Positions 46,681 to 59,429 of a stretch of DNA of 64,000 bases are shown here, piece after piece; within the stretch, counting starts at the first letter, position 1; each line of letters begins with the position of its first letter. Under the pieces are notes generated by a model that saw only the letters and a list, made by a program, of their open reading frames with translations, was not told the origin of the DNA and ran no database searches. Position numbers and translations under genes: made by a program. Source of the stretch: Chrysomallon squamiferum (lineage: Eukaryota > Mollusca > Gastropoda > Neomphalida > Peltospiridae); assembly GCA_012295275.1 (NCBI GenBank), contig CM022672.1, positions 1,653,443 to 1,717,442 on the forward strand. The letters run 5' to 3'.

Positions 46681-46848
46681 TACAAACCGTTAATAACTGT
46701 AGTGGTGATAACGTTTAACTGATATGATGGTGTATAATCAGAAACAGTGTAGGTCTTTCCGTTTTCCCACAAGTATAACTCTTAATTTAATCATTTTGTT
46801 TCTTTGTATTTTGTACGCTTGTAAACTGATATTTTAATATAGGTTTGA

Positions 46849-46852
<4 letters not shown>

Positions 46853-46910
<58 letters not shown>
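46853..46910. repeat. (TA)n microsatellite upstream of TM-A
   Basis: A TA run of about 58 bp, followed by a CA run and a cluster of AGT/AAC/AAT triplet repeats to about 47180. In unit B the same block starts near 61790. Confidence 0.93.
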
Positions 46911-46913
<3 letters not shown>

Positions 46914-47251
46914 ACACATACACACACACACACAGTCAGACAATAACATATACGCGCACATATACATATTCTATATTCTTGGTAGTATTAGTATTAGTAG
47001 TATTAGAGGTAGTAGTAGTAATAGTACTAGTAGTAGTAGTAGTAATAACAACAACATCAACATTAATAATAATAATAATAATCATATTAGTAGTAGTAGT
47101 AGTAGTAGTAATAACAACAACATTAATAATAATAATAATAATAATAATCATATTAGTAGTAGTAGTAGTAGTAGTAGTAATGGAGACGATTTATTTACGA
47201 GTCAGTATAATCAGTTTTGTGTATTTGTTACGTTTTGCCTAGGTTTATATA

Positions 47252-47284
<33 letters not shown>

Positions 47285-49329
47285 TGTTTTGTTGTTTAAA
47301 CGCGGCTGTTACTGTCTAATTAGCTAGTCCTGTGTTAAACAGATTGCTCGTATCATCAATCGGCGACACGATTCGATCTTGCACCTAGCTGTTTATGATT
47401 TGTTCCATATTTCCAGCACCACGAAAATAAAATATTGAAGTTCGAACGAACAAAAAACGTAATTATAAACTAAGATTTTCGTTAATCAGTTTTTGCTTTA
47501 TTTTATAGGCTTTGTTTTGTTGTTGTTGTTGTTTTTGTTGTTGTTGTTTTTTGTTGTTGTTGTTGTTTTTATAAATTTCCTTATGTATAATTATTTATTG
47601 CATTATAATAGATGGACGGGATAAAAGCGACTAAAGCGAAATACAGAAAGTATCATTCTTTGGAGTTCAGCAACATACGTTTATTTGCATAAATAATGTG
47701 TTAGTTCATGGCTACATTAGTGATACCGCAATTAAACAAATGTTCACAGCTTGTGTTTACTGTTGGTTTCCTAGAATGCAGAAGACATCATTATAAATGT
47801 AACTGATAATGACTAATTTACTGAGTCCATTATATAACTGCTAAACATTTCAGAACAAAGAAGAGTTTGACGTTATTCCCATAACACCATGTTGACATCC
47901 GACTTTTTTTATCTTTCAGATAATAATTACAAGTCTTCAAAATAATTATTTTATTGTTTATAAAGTCTGAACCTGTTTACTGTTGGGCAAAAACGGAAGT
48001 TAGGGGGCGCAATTCACTTGCCTTAGCCCTGGCTCTGGCATCCAACGCTAGTCGTATGTTATGTTGAGTCTTGAAACACTGAGTCAACCACTGGCTTAAT
48101 CACAGATTATCATTCTGTTGATTACTAACATATATCACTGGTATACATAATTTTCTGAACCCCGTCATATATAACAGAATAAATCCTTGCTCAGAAGTGA
48201 CACTGTATACGTTTCGAGCATGAGTAAAACTACGATTGGTGAAAATAAATGTAAGCAATTCCCTGTCATTGCATGATCTTTTTATGGTCAGTTGAAATAT
48301 TGTTGTATTTTCGGCTACTCTGAAGACTAGCTGACAGTGACATATATAATGTCTAGTGGGACATGTGATGAGTGCCACTAAGCTTTTTATCTAAAAGTAG
48401 ACCAGTTTTATGGTAAAGTTATCTGAAAGATGGGTGTCAAAACAATTCATTTGTCTTTGTGTTTAATAGGCAAAAACTTTGTAATGACCCATTTTAAAGA
48501 GAGGAATTGAGAAGACTAAAACAAAAACGGCTGAACATTTAATTACAGACTTTTTACATGTTGAGTTGCACCAATACTGTAATAACAAAATGTTAACTTT
48601 AAAATGAAAAACACAGCACTGAGGACACCAGTTTATTATAATGATTTAGTAACACAAGTCTCCACTAACGTGAAAAAGACTGCTCCACAAATAAAGGTAG
48701 TTGAGTAGAAAGACTACTTACAGACACTCAGGGTGTGTCTAGCATTTCAGATGTAAGGAAAACAGAAGCCATGTTACTCTAACAAGCAGTAATAGAGAAT
48801 AATGTTACACAATAACTGAACTGAAATTCATTTGAGTCCCACTGTTTAGCCTTTCCAGTTTCCAGAGAAATCTAGCTCTGAATCTGACTGTTGAGCATCC
48901 CACTATCATATATCTCTGCACGCAATATTAACAGAGTCAGACAGAGCCAAAAGACAACAGTCAAATAATGCTACTGTCAAGATGTGACACAACTACAGGT
49001 AAGCAAGATACTGATGTAAAACCTACAAGAAAACTATGCACCAATATCTGAATCTGTCAAAGCCATCAGCAACTAGAATTGCCTGTAGCATTGTTAGCTG
49101 CAGACATAGGTAATAGGCAAATGCATTGAAGCAGCCAATATTTTAGGGTGCCAAAAGCCGAATGTCGCACAACATAATTATCTTAAGTAATAAAATCCTA
49201 ATGCTTTCTTATTTTTCTCAAAAACAGATGCATATGTGTGTGTCTGTCTGCATGTGTGATAAAAACAATTATAATCCTTTATTTTTTCTAAGATTTAAAT
49301 TCTTATTTATTTATTTATTTGTTTTACAG

Positions 49330-50298
49330 GCCTACTATTACTTTGCAATAATAGAAGATTTTATACTGAGATTTACCTGGTCACTGTCGGTGTCAATTGG
49401 ACAGGGTCTGCTGTTTCATAATGAACTGCTGACAACACTGCTGTCTTGTTTAGAAGTGTTCAGGTTAGTGTTACATTCCAAACCACATTGTCTGTGATGT
49501 AAACATTAAATGTAATGGGGTAGTAGGTTGACTTAAGCAAATTTGGTGTATATCAGTGCATTTTATAACATATGAAAGTCCTGTGTGTTATTCTTAAAAT
49601 AAAAAGTGTTTCATTTTTTGAAACGTTTTAGGTTTTGATAAAAAAAAAAAGTTAGTATATATTAGTGGACTGGATAAACAATGTTTCAAATGCATGTAAA
49701 GTACACATTTGTTACTGTGAAGATCAAAAGTGTTTGTTTTATTAATGTATTAAAGAATTCTACTGAAATGTAGTTTAATACTTTATGAAATAGAGAGATC
49801 ATGGCACAGTGTTACCAGATGACAAAAATAACATAGGTCTTATCAACAGGATCCAGTTCTTTACTTTATCAGACTTACCTGGTATGTCACACGGAATAAA
49901 TAACAGCTGCATACATTTGACTAAATGTCCAACATATTCTTTAGACATGATGACAGCAACCACTTCAAACACTACATGCATCAATTAGCAGAACTGTGGT
50001 ACACTAAATAGAGTTCATCATTTCTTCCAGCCTTGATATTTCACAGTAATTTTATCTTAATTTAAAGGTTAAAGCTTCTGGGACAATTCTTAGTTTTGTT
50101 TTTGTGGTTGTTTTGGTAGTTTTTTATTTTTGTATAATTGTTATTTTGTGTTTGTTTTTTGCTATGACACATAGTTATATAATTTAATATAAAGTTTTAT
50201 TACTTCCTTTACTCCTTTCCAGGAAAGACACATGTCTGTGGATTGAAGGAGATGAGGAGAAGGAGCCACTGATGAAAAACAAAGTGAAAGGATTATAG
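49330..50298 (+). pseudogene. 5'-truncated XPR1 duplicate (exons 13 and 15 only)
   Basis: Seen: 49330-49463 copies XPR1 exon 13 with one silent change visible (TCA to TCG), keeping both splice sites. 50223-50298 copies exon 15, with CGT to TGT changing Arg to Cys. Exon 14 and its flanks are deleted at 50061-50072. Exons 1-12 are absent because the duplication begins in intron 12. Exon 13 (phase 2) and exon 15 would still join in frame, so a transcript starting elsewhere could use them. On its own it has no start or transport domain. Confidence 0.9.
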
Positions 50299-51329
50299 TC
50301 CATGGAGATAAACATTTAGGTCACTAGTCATGATCCAAGTACAAGAGTACTGCAGTCATGTGATCAGTACATATCATTAACCAGACTTTATGTCATCTAC
50401 GCAGAGCTTCTGTGCATCAGTATCAGTTAACAGACAGTCAGCTTATTCAGACAGAGATCTTAAGTGACAGCATGGTCAGAATTCATTACTTTTCGAATCT
50501 TCTTAAGTGAAAAATAAATAATTTTAAAAATAATAGTAATAGAAATTCTGCCAGCATCTAATTTTTAAATTAATAAATGAAATGTTAATTTTTTTTTTAA
50601 CCATTTTATTAATTGTATGAACGCATTTGTTCACATTAAACAGCAACAAGTATTTAATATAATTGAATCTGAACAGTGACTCAGACACTTGGCTTCAGTA
50701 TTCTGTTCAAAGTTTTTTTGGGGTTTTTTTTTTTTTTTTCTTTTCTTTTCTTTTTTTCTGAATATACTTCTAGAGTTACTTAAGATTTTTTATGTTCTTA
50801 ATAAGTTGATTCATACTAGCTGAAGTCTGGAACCAAAGCACAAAATATTCTTTTTTTTAATTTTATAAACAGAGCCTTGACTGTAATAAATTATGTACAT
50901 ATGAATTTATATATTTACACTGCCATTGCTTCTGTGATCAGTTAGAATATAAATTCTGTTTTTAGTGCTGTAAGAAAATGTTTTAAATAATTTTTGAATG
51001 ATTATCATGACTTCAATTCTGTATGAAATGACATCACAAATGGCAAGTGTCAGCCTCTGTAATTGATTTTTTAATAGTGGTTCTTTATTATTAGCAAAGA
51101 TTAGTTGTTAAATAAAAAAAATAAAAGCAAGGGGAAGAATATAAAGCATACTGAGGATGTTTGTTCATACTACCTAAGAGCTGGACTGTGAGTCAATCAA
51201 ACATTTAAATGATATTACAATGTACTTTAAAGCACTTATATCAACTACATTAAGTTTATCTATTTTAATTTATTTTAATTTTTATATAAACGAAATTAAT
51301 CTTTTTTCTTTTTTTTTTTTTTTTTTATA

Positions 51330-51363
<34 letters not shown>

Positions 51364-52784
51364 TTTTTTTACCATATCATTAATATATTGGAAGAAAAAT
51401 GAGGGTTTTTTTTTTGTTTGTTTGTTTTGATTTTCTTGGAAACTACTCAAAAAGAATATTCAGAAGTTTTAAACACATTTCAGTTTTACATCAAAGTTTT
51501 ATATTAGATTTGATCCTTGTAAGACCAAAAATTGTTTTAAAAGTTTCTAAAGCAAACATCAGGTATTGATGAATTACACATTTTTGTAATGGGAAATTGT
51601 TGCTTGTTTTCAGATTATCGGTAAAAGCATTTCAAAATATTTTAATGCTAAAGCACTTCCTAACCTCCTAAGCAAAGAACATAAAAACCATTATTGTCTT
51701 ATAAATTAGTTAATTTTTGTTTTTAGATATGTGGATTACCAAAAATCATTTAATTCAGGTCTTTCTTATGTGAAAAAAGTCTTGACAAAGTATTATGTTA
51801 TACTATTCATATTTGTCAATACTTTTAGACTCCCAAGATTTTTGTTTTCTTTGACAATTTTAAAAATGTGCTATAATCATTCATGTCTCAAAAACTTTAC
51901 TTAATTTATCATAGCAGTATTTATGTTTGGAAACATTCTCCAATTCTGCTGTATGAATATACTAATCTTATATTTTGTGTGTGTTTGTATGTGTGTGAAA
52001 TTTTAAATTCACCAAGTTGTCTGTAAAACAGAAAAATTAGAGTGATAAATTGAAAACCAAAAACTCAAAAAAAAAAAGAAGAATATTACTCAACCAGTGA
52101 AGGACAGAATGAAATGGAGAATTTTAATATGTAGCTAAAATAACTCAATAAAATATTTGATTAAATATCACTGTTTGACCAGTTTGATATATGTTACAGA
52201 TGGTAAGATAGATAAAGGGAAAGTTAGTAACAGAATTTAGTTTGTTACAGGAAAAGTCAGTAACAGAATTTAATTTGTTATAGAATAAATCAGATATAGA
52301 AGAATTTAGTTGCATAACGTGAATGTAATTATGTTTTAATAAATATTTTAACAGAGTTTAACTTTAATTTTTTATTATTGTTAGTATTTTGTTTCATTGT
52401 TGTAGATACAATATATTTGATAAATTGAATGAATATATATATATATATTTATGGTAAACAAGTGATTACTGTCTTAAGCTATCATCTGTACTCAGAGAAT
52501 GTTAAATGGTAAATGCAGTGAGTTGCTGATATAAAGCTGGTATCTTAAATTACTGGATACTTCTTTTATTCTGCAATTCTAAATAATATATTTTTGATAT
52601 GACTCTTTATTTCTCAATTCATGCTCTAGAGAGTGGTGCATTTCATATATAATGATTTATGCATCAAAACAAAATAGTCCTTAAATAACAACAATTGATT
52701 TGTTATTTTTTAAAATGAAAAGTGTTTTCAAAAAGTTCTTTTAAGATTGAACCCAGCAATTAAACACTAAAAAGAACTTTGAAC

Positions 52785-52834
<50 letters not shown>

Positions 52835-52946
52835 CACACATATACATACACAAATACATACACAGACACATACACACACAAAGTAATTTGTCAGTGCGAT
52901 AAGATAGAAATTTATCTTGTTACTATTTAAAGTGATTTCAGGATAA

Positions 52947-52990
<44 letters not shown>

Positions 52991-54174
52991 ATGGTCTATG
53001 TATTTACTGAGCTGTTTCTATTCAAGCCTGTTCCCCAAGTTCAGGTATTGGGCATATCATGTCTTTCCAGTCCACAGAAAACTTGCTTATTCAAAAAGAT
53101 TTCTGTCTTTGATCAGTTAAACTAATAAAAGTAAATTAAAAATATGCTGTAGATATCTTTACACTTACATTCATCAATAAATTTAATAAACAACATAAAA
53201 TTTTAATATTTTAAAAATAACCTATTTTATTTACATATAATAGAAATACACATCATATATTACTAAAATGCAGGAGGATGACAGAATCTGGTTATGTCAC
53301 TAGAGAAATTAACGTTTAATTCAGAAAAGAAAAGTATATTTTTATATATATATAGAGGTTTAACTATTTCGGAAATGAAAAGAGTTTTATTGTAAAGCAA
53401 AAAGCATCAGGTAATGTTGGTTGTAGTCACAATTTTAATTATTTTATTTTTTTTATTTTTTTTTGAAGAGAAAATTCTTTAAAATATTCTTTATGATAAT
53501 CATGACAAACCAATTAAACTGAGTCTAAGATAAAATAAATTTTAAAAATTAATAAGTGAAAAAATATCTGTTGCAAAAAAAGAAACCAAACATACAATGA
53601 TTATGTCTATCTTACTATCTGAGTTATCATTCCTACAGGAACAATTCAAAGTTTTCTACATCTGGTTGTTGTGTAAGACTGTTTCATTATAAATAAAATT
53701 AAGGTTCAGGAAACATAAATGGCCAGCGACATTTATTGACTGATACAGTTATAATCATTTGATTTCTTCATGAAAAATAGGACATAATTATACTTTCTCT
53801 TTTTTTTTACATATAAAAATAAATATTTAAACTTCTGTTTTGATTAAAACAGGACATCCATTTTAAAGTGCTATGTTAACATATATGAAAAGTGTTTGTC
53901 AAGAAAAATAGGATATGTTTGAATGTTCTGTTATCATAGATCTGAAAACTGACTTATTCATTTTATGGTGTAGATAGATACATATACAGTTAGACAGGCA
54001 CATAAAATAGACTATATCTGTTCATTTTGATGCATAGTCATTCAGGTATATCTAAGACCTCATTCTGAGAAAGCAGTTATAATACTTAAATGAAGCAAAT
54101 ATGTCTGTAACGTATTATTTGAGCACATCTGTCCTGCAATTTTTATTTTCCAACATGTCTATTTGAACCTTCTT
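50299..54174. other. XPR1-derived 3' region and intergenic DNA, unit B
   Basis: Aligns with 36280-40498 with indels. The ~33-bp repeat region is mostly deleted (about 52302). It carries a poly-T/(TA)n tract (about 51300-51372), a (CA)n run (52782-52832) and a (GT)n run (about 52949-52988) that expanded relative to unit A. No coding exon is seen. Confidence 0.65.
51918..52110. other. ~190-bp segment present only in unit B
   Basis: Seen: inserted between CATAGCAG and TGAAATGGAGA, which adjoin (bar two bases) in unit A at about 37858. It contains an A-rich run (about 52065-52080). No clear target-site duplication. It could be a small insertion or a segment lost from unit A. Confidence 0.6.
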
Positions 54175-54804
54175 CTATCCAAAAGCTGAAAAATAATCAA
54201 ATGGAAGTAACTGAACCTGTAGAACTTTCAGAAGAAAAAGAACCTAATATAGTTTCACTCTGATGATAAAAATTAGTATAAAAATGTTCACATTCAATCT
54301 TTCTTTGTGTTACTAACTTGTTACTGCATTGACTGAATGTGCATTTGATATTTTAAAATAATGATATATTATTTGCATTGTCTTTTAGGACATTAGTGAT
54401 TTCTGTTTTAGAAATTAATATAAGTTTGTCTGCATTACTGGCATTGTTTGTGTTTCATCTGTCAAATTAAAAAACGAAAAATCAGAGCTTTGTCTCTTAA
54501 TGTTGAAATTATTTTATTACAAAATGTGAAACTAAACAAGATCAGTGCAGTACAGTAATTCTGTGAGATAATAAAACTGTCATGTACTAGTTAACTGTGT
54601 ATATATATCACTGAAAACTGTAATTAAAAAAATAATAACAAAATAAATAAATAAACAGCTCTTATTAACTATATGAAAACAATTTATCATACTATTATAA
54701 TAAATTAATTAATATAAATAATATAATAAAATTATTCACATCAAAGATGATATTTATTTTATTTTATTTCCTATTTTTAAAATATTCATAATAATCAAAT
54801 AATC

Positions 54805-54898
<94 letters not shown>

Positions 54899-57800
54899 TG
54901 ACCATCTTATTTTAAATTAAGATAATAGATTTTCATTCTACAACATACAGTACATAAAATGTACCCAAAATCAAAGTTAAATTCAAAGAAGTTAAAAGTG
55001 AAATCTTACTTACCCTTTTCTTTCAAACCCTTGTTATAGTTTCTCAACACTATGACAGCTATAACTATTACTGCAATTCTTGTCACCAGAGCCAGTACTC
55101 CACATGCAATTGTACTAGATGCCAGGGAAGATGAAACAGCCAGGTTCTGAATGGACTGAAAAAAAAACCCACATAAAATAATTTTATTGTCATGTATAAT
55201 TTTCTTTTCTGAAACGTCCTGTATAATTTTTGACTACTAGTAACATCCTGTTTTCAGCTTAGGAAGATGAAAATTGGAATATCGAAGCTTTACAGTTGAG
55301 AGATAAGAATGGATTTAAAGAATTTCATCAGTGGAAGATTTAAGACTAATAATACAGAGAAGACATACCTTGATAACCTTGTAAAGAATGTATCCAATTT
55401 CAACTGGACTTGCAGCAAGAAACACATAAGTTCCAATCTTGTTTTCTTTTCGCACCTGTTTAGAAATGAGAACTATTGAGTATCTACATGTTGAATAATT
55501 CAAATGAATGACAAAATGACCAAAACATTCTCCGAAAAGGACTCATCTACACTGAGATGTCATAAACAAAAACATTTGTTATCAATCCATAAACTATAAA
55601 ATTATATTTTGGGTATTTTCAAAGAATGCTTTCAGTGGGCATACCCTCTGATATAACTTCAAAGTTCTGCCCAAAGTAATCATAGGTCAGTCAGTGTTTC
55701 TTAACCTCAAAGTTCTGTACAAACTAATTGTATGTTAATATGTGCCTCAACCTCGAAGTTCTGTCCAAAGTAATCATAGATCTCTGTGTTTCAACATCAA
55801 ATTTCTGTACAAAGTAATCGTAGTGTTTCTGAACCTCAAATTTCTGTACAAGGTAATCACATATCAGTGAGTATGTCTCAACCTCAAATTTCTGTACAAA
55901 GTAATCATAGGTCAGTCAGTGTGTCTGAACCTCAAATTTCTGTACAAAGTAACCAAAGGTCACTCAGTGTGTCTCAACCTCAAATTTCTGTACAAAGTAA
56001 ACATAGGTCAATCAGTGTGTCTCAACCTCAAATTTCTGTACAAAGTAAACATAGGTCAGTCAGTGTGTCTCAACCTCAAATATCTGTACAAGGTAACTGT
56101 ATGTTAGTAAGTGTCTTAACCTCAAATTTCTGTACAAGGTAATAGGTCAGTCTGTGTGTCTCAACCTCAAATTCTGTACAAAGTAATCATAGGTCAGTCA
56201 GTGTTTCTTAACCTCAAGTTTCTGTCCAAAGTAATCATAGGTCAGTCAGTGTGTCTCAACCTCAAATTTCTGTACAAATTAACTGTATGTTAGTAAGTGT
56301 CTTAACCTCAAATTTCTGTACAAGGTAATAGGTCAGTCAGTGTGGCTTAACCTCAAATTTCTATACAAAGTAATCATAGGTCAGTCAATGGGTCTCAACC
56401 TCAAATTTCTGTACAAATTAACTGTATGTTAGTAAGTGTCTTAACCTCAAATTTCTGTACAAGGTAATAGGTCAGTCAGTGTGTCTGAACCTCAAATTCT
56501 GTACAAAGTAAACATAGGTCAGTCAGTGTTTCTTAACCTCAAGTTTCTGTCCAAAGTAATCATAGGTCAGTCAGTGTGTCTGAACCTCAAAGTTCTGAAC
56601 AACGTAATCATAGGTCTGTCAGTGTGTCTCAACCTCAAAATTCTGTCCAAAGTAATCATAGGTCAGTCAGTGTGTCTGAACATCAAATTTCTGTACAAAG
56701 TAATCATAGGTCAGTCAGTGTGTCTCAACCTCAAAATTCTGTCCAAAGTAATCATAGGTCAGTCAGTGTGTCTGAACCTCAAATTTCTGTACAAAGTAAC
56801 CAAAGGTCACTCAGTGTGTCTTAACCTCAAATTTCTGTACAAAGTAAACATAGGTCAGTCTGTGTGTCTTAACCTCAAGTTTCTGTCCAAAGTAAGCATA
56901 GGTCAGTCAGTGTGTCTTAACCTCAAAGTTCTGTACAAAGTAATCATATGTCAGTCTGTGTCTTAACCTCAAGTTTCTGTCCAAAGTAATCATATGTCAG
57001 TCTGTGTGTCTTAACCTCAAAGTTCTGTACAAAGTAATCATATGTCAGTCTGTGTCTTAACCTCAAGTTTCTGTCCAAAGTAATCATAGGTCAGTCAGTG
57101 TCTTAACCTCAAAGTTCTGTACAAAGTAATCGTAGGTCAGTCTGTGTCTTAACCTCAAGTTTCTGTCCAAAATAATCATAGGTCAGTCTGTGTGTCTTAA
57201 CCTCAAAGTTCTGTACAAAGTAATCATATGTCAGTCTGTGTCTTAACCTCAAGTTTCTGTCCAAAGTAATCATAGGTCAGTCAGTGTGTCTTAACCTCAA
57301 AGTTCTGTACAAAGTAATCATAGGTCAGTCTGTGTCTTAACCTCAAATTTCTGTACAAAGTAATCATAGGTCAGTCAATGGGTCTCAACCTCAAATTTCT
57401 GTCCAAAGTAACTGTATGTTAGTAAGTGTCTTAACCTCAAATTTCTATACAAAGTAATCATAGGTCAGTCAATGGGTCTCAACCTCAAATTTCTGTCCAA
57501 AGTAACTGTATGTTAGTAAGTGTCTTAACCTCAAATTTCTATACAAAGTAATCATAGGTCAGTCAATGGGTCTCAACCTCAAATGTTTGTCGAAAGTAAC
57601 TGTATGTTAGTAAGTGTCTTAACCTCAAATTTCTGTACAAAGTAATCATAGGTCAGTCAATGGGTCTCAACCTCAAATTTCTGTCCAAAATAGCTGTATG
57701 TTAGTAAGTGTCTTAACCTCAAATTTCTGTCCAAAGTAATCATAGGTCAGTCAGCATTATGCAATTTCTTTTATATGAAAGAACACTCACAGTCCACTGT

Positions 57801-57969
57801 CCCAGCACAAACCAGGCAATGGTGATGATTCCACCAACAACCAGTATGACAACATCCTTCGTGTCGACTTCCATGCCAGTGCTCAGAATTAGTATTACCA
57901 TACTAGCCTAGAAAATAGGACCAAACAAACAGTGACCGTCTGATTTTAAATAAATATTATGATGTTAAT

Positions 57970-58009
<40 letters not shown>

Positions 58010-58215
58010 GACATGCATATAACATATGCAAGATAGTCACATACAGACAAACTGTTATGTATATATATATATATATGTCTTTTATGTATGTGTGTATGTG
58101 TGTGTATTCAGACAGGTTTTATTGTTATCATCATCATTGGTTTCATTACTGTTTATTATTATCATTGATATTATTAGCATCATCAAACTGTTTTCATCAT
58201 TATCATCATCATCAT

Positions 58216-58250
<35 letters not shown>

Positions 58251-59353
58251 TTATCACTTACACTAAGCTGAAGATCAAATGTAAGAAGATCAAAGAACAT
58301 CAACATTGTTTTACACATAGACTGTAATTCTCCGTTGGCGCCAACAATTCTGAAAACCAGATGTCCAGAAAGAAAGTAATCCTTCCCGATCCATCCTCCA
58401 AGACCAATAACAACTGGACAGAGGACAAAAGCCACAATCAAACGCACCTGAGGTAAAAATAAAAATAAAAATATTGATAAAAAAAAATGAATTAATTAAT
58501 ATGTGTGTTTGTAAATAATGAATAAAATATACGACAAGAATTATGTATATACTGAGAGTATTTTATTTATTTCTTCTTAAGATTTTGCATTCACGTATTT
58601 GCTGGTTTAAGGACCCATTCAAACCAAACCCACGCGCTTTTGTACGCGCCTACACAGCTCAGAAAAAAAAAAAAAAAAAAAACAAGAAAAACATTAAAAA
58701 AAGAGATTGGCTACGACACTGTGTTCTTGTTTTTGTCGAGGGAACTACCTAGGTTTATCGTTTTCTTTCCCTACACTAACATTTCACAGTGTTAAATAAC
58801 TGATGCGGTAACTGATTACAATATTCATTGCATTCAGTGTAATATGATGTTAAAAACCGACTGCGCAGTGTTAGTTTTTCCATCTCCAATATTACTGAAA
58901 GCAATTGCTATTTAGGGCATTTTGTGTATTTCTAGAAAGGTTATTATTTTTTATTTAGAAATAATCTGAATTTTAATACTTTTAATATATTTTTAGTATT
59001 TTTACTTTGGTTGCACGGGCTTTTGAGAAATAATAAAATGCAGTTATTATACAATGTGCAGAAAATGTGTTGCGCTGAAGTGTTCATGCAAGGTCTTTTC
59101 AAAGTAAATACGTGAATGCAACTTAAGCGGAAATTAACAAAAGTAAAAATGTTTAAAATCGTTCATGTGATATAACCTCGATGTTTAACATAAACCACTT
59201 TGCTACGCCCAATGAATACAAGGTAAAAAAAAAAAAAAAAAAATGAAAAGCAAAATGAAAGAATAAAATGTCTTTATTAGCTTCATTCGATACTATTCAG
59301 ATATTTTGTTAATCGACTACTTATAAATGACGGAAGAGTGTATTTCAAAAATG

Positions 59354-59429
<76 letters not shown>

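Larger units (their letters stand above)
46604..49195. other. Region upstream of TM-A to the duplication junction
   Basis: Non-coding by inspection. It contains the simple-repeat cluster at 46853-47280, (GTT)n runs (about 47515-47572) and a block with higher GC around 47985-48065 (ACGGAAGT, GGGGGCGC) that is almost unchanged in unit B at about 62700-62775. Short minus-strand frames here, such as 48100-48378, have no splice or family support. Confidence 0.6.

Noticed and set aside
46936-47283. Poly-Ile/Val, poly-Asn/Ser and poly-Thr frames upstream of TM-A
   Set aside because: All derive from AGT/AAT/AAC triplet repeats read in different frames.
48100-48378. 92-codon minus-strand frame upstream of TM-A, and the related frame at 63068-63322
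   Set aside because: The frames are not preserved between the two units despite high nucleotide similarity, as expected of non-coding DNA.
55786-56966. Plus-strand open frames of 118 and 161 codons with a regular 16-residue repeat
   Set aside because: They arise because the minisatellite unit is 48 bp, a multiple of three. They lie inside an intron of TM-B on the opposite strand, have no splice structure, and the counterpart array in TM-A encodes nothing comparable.
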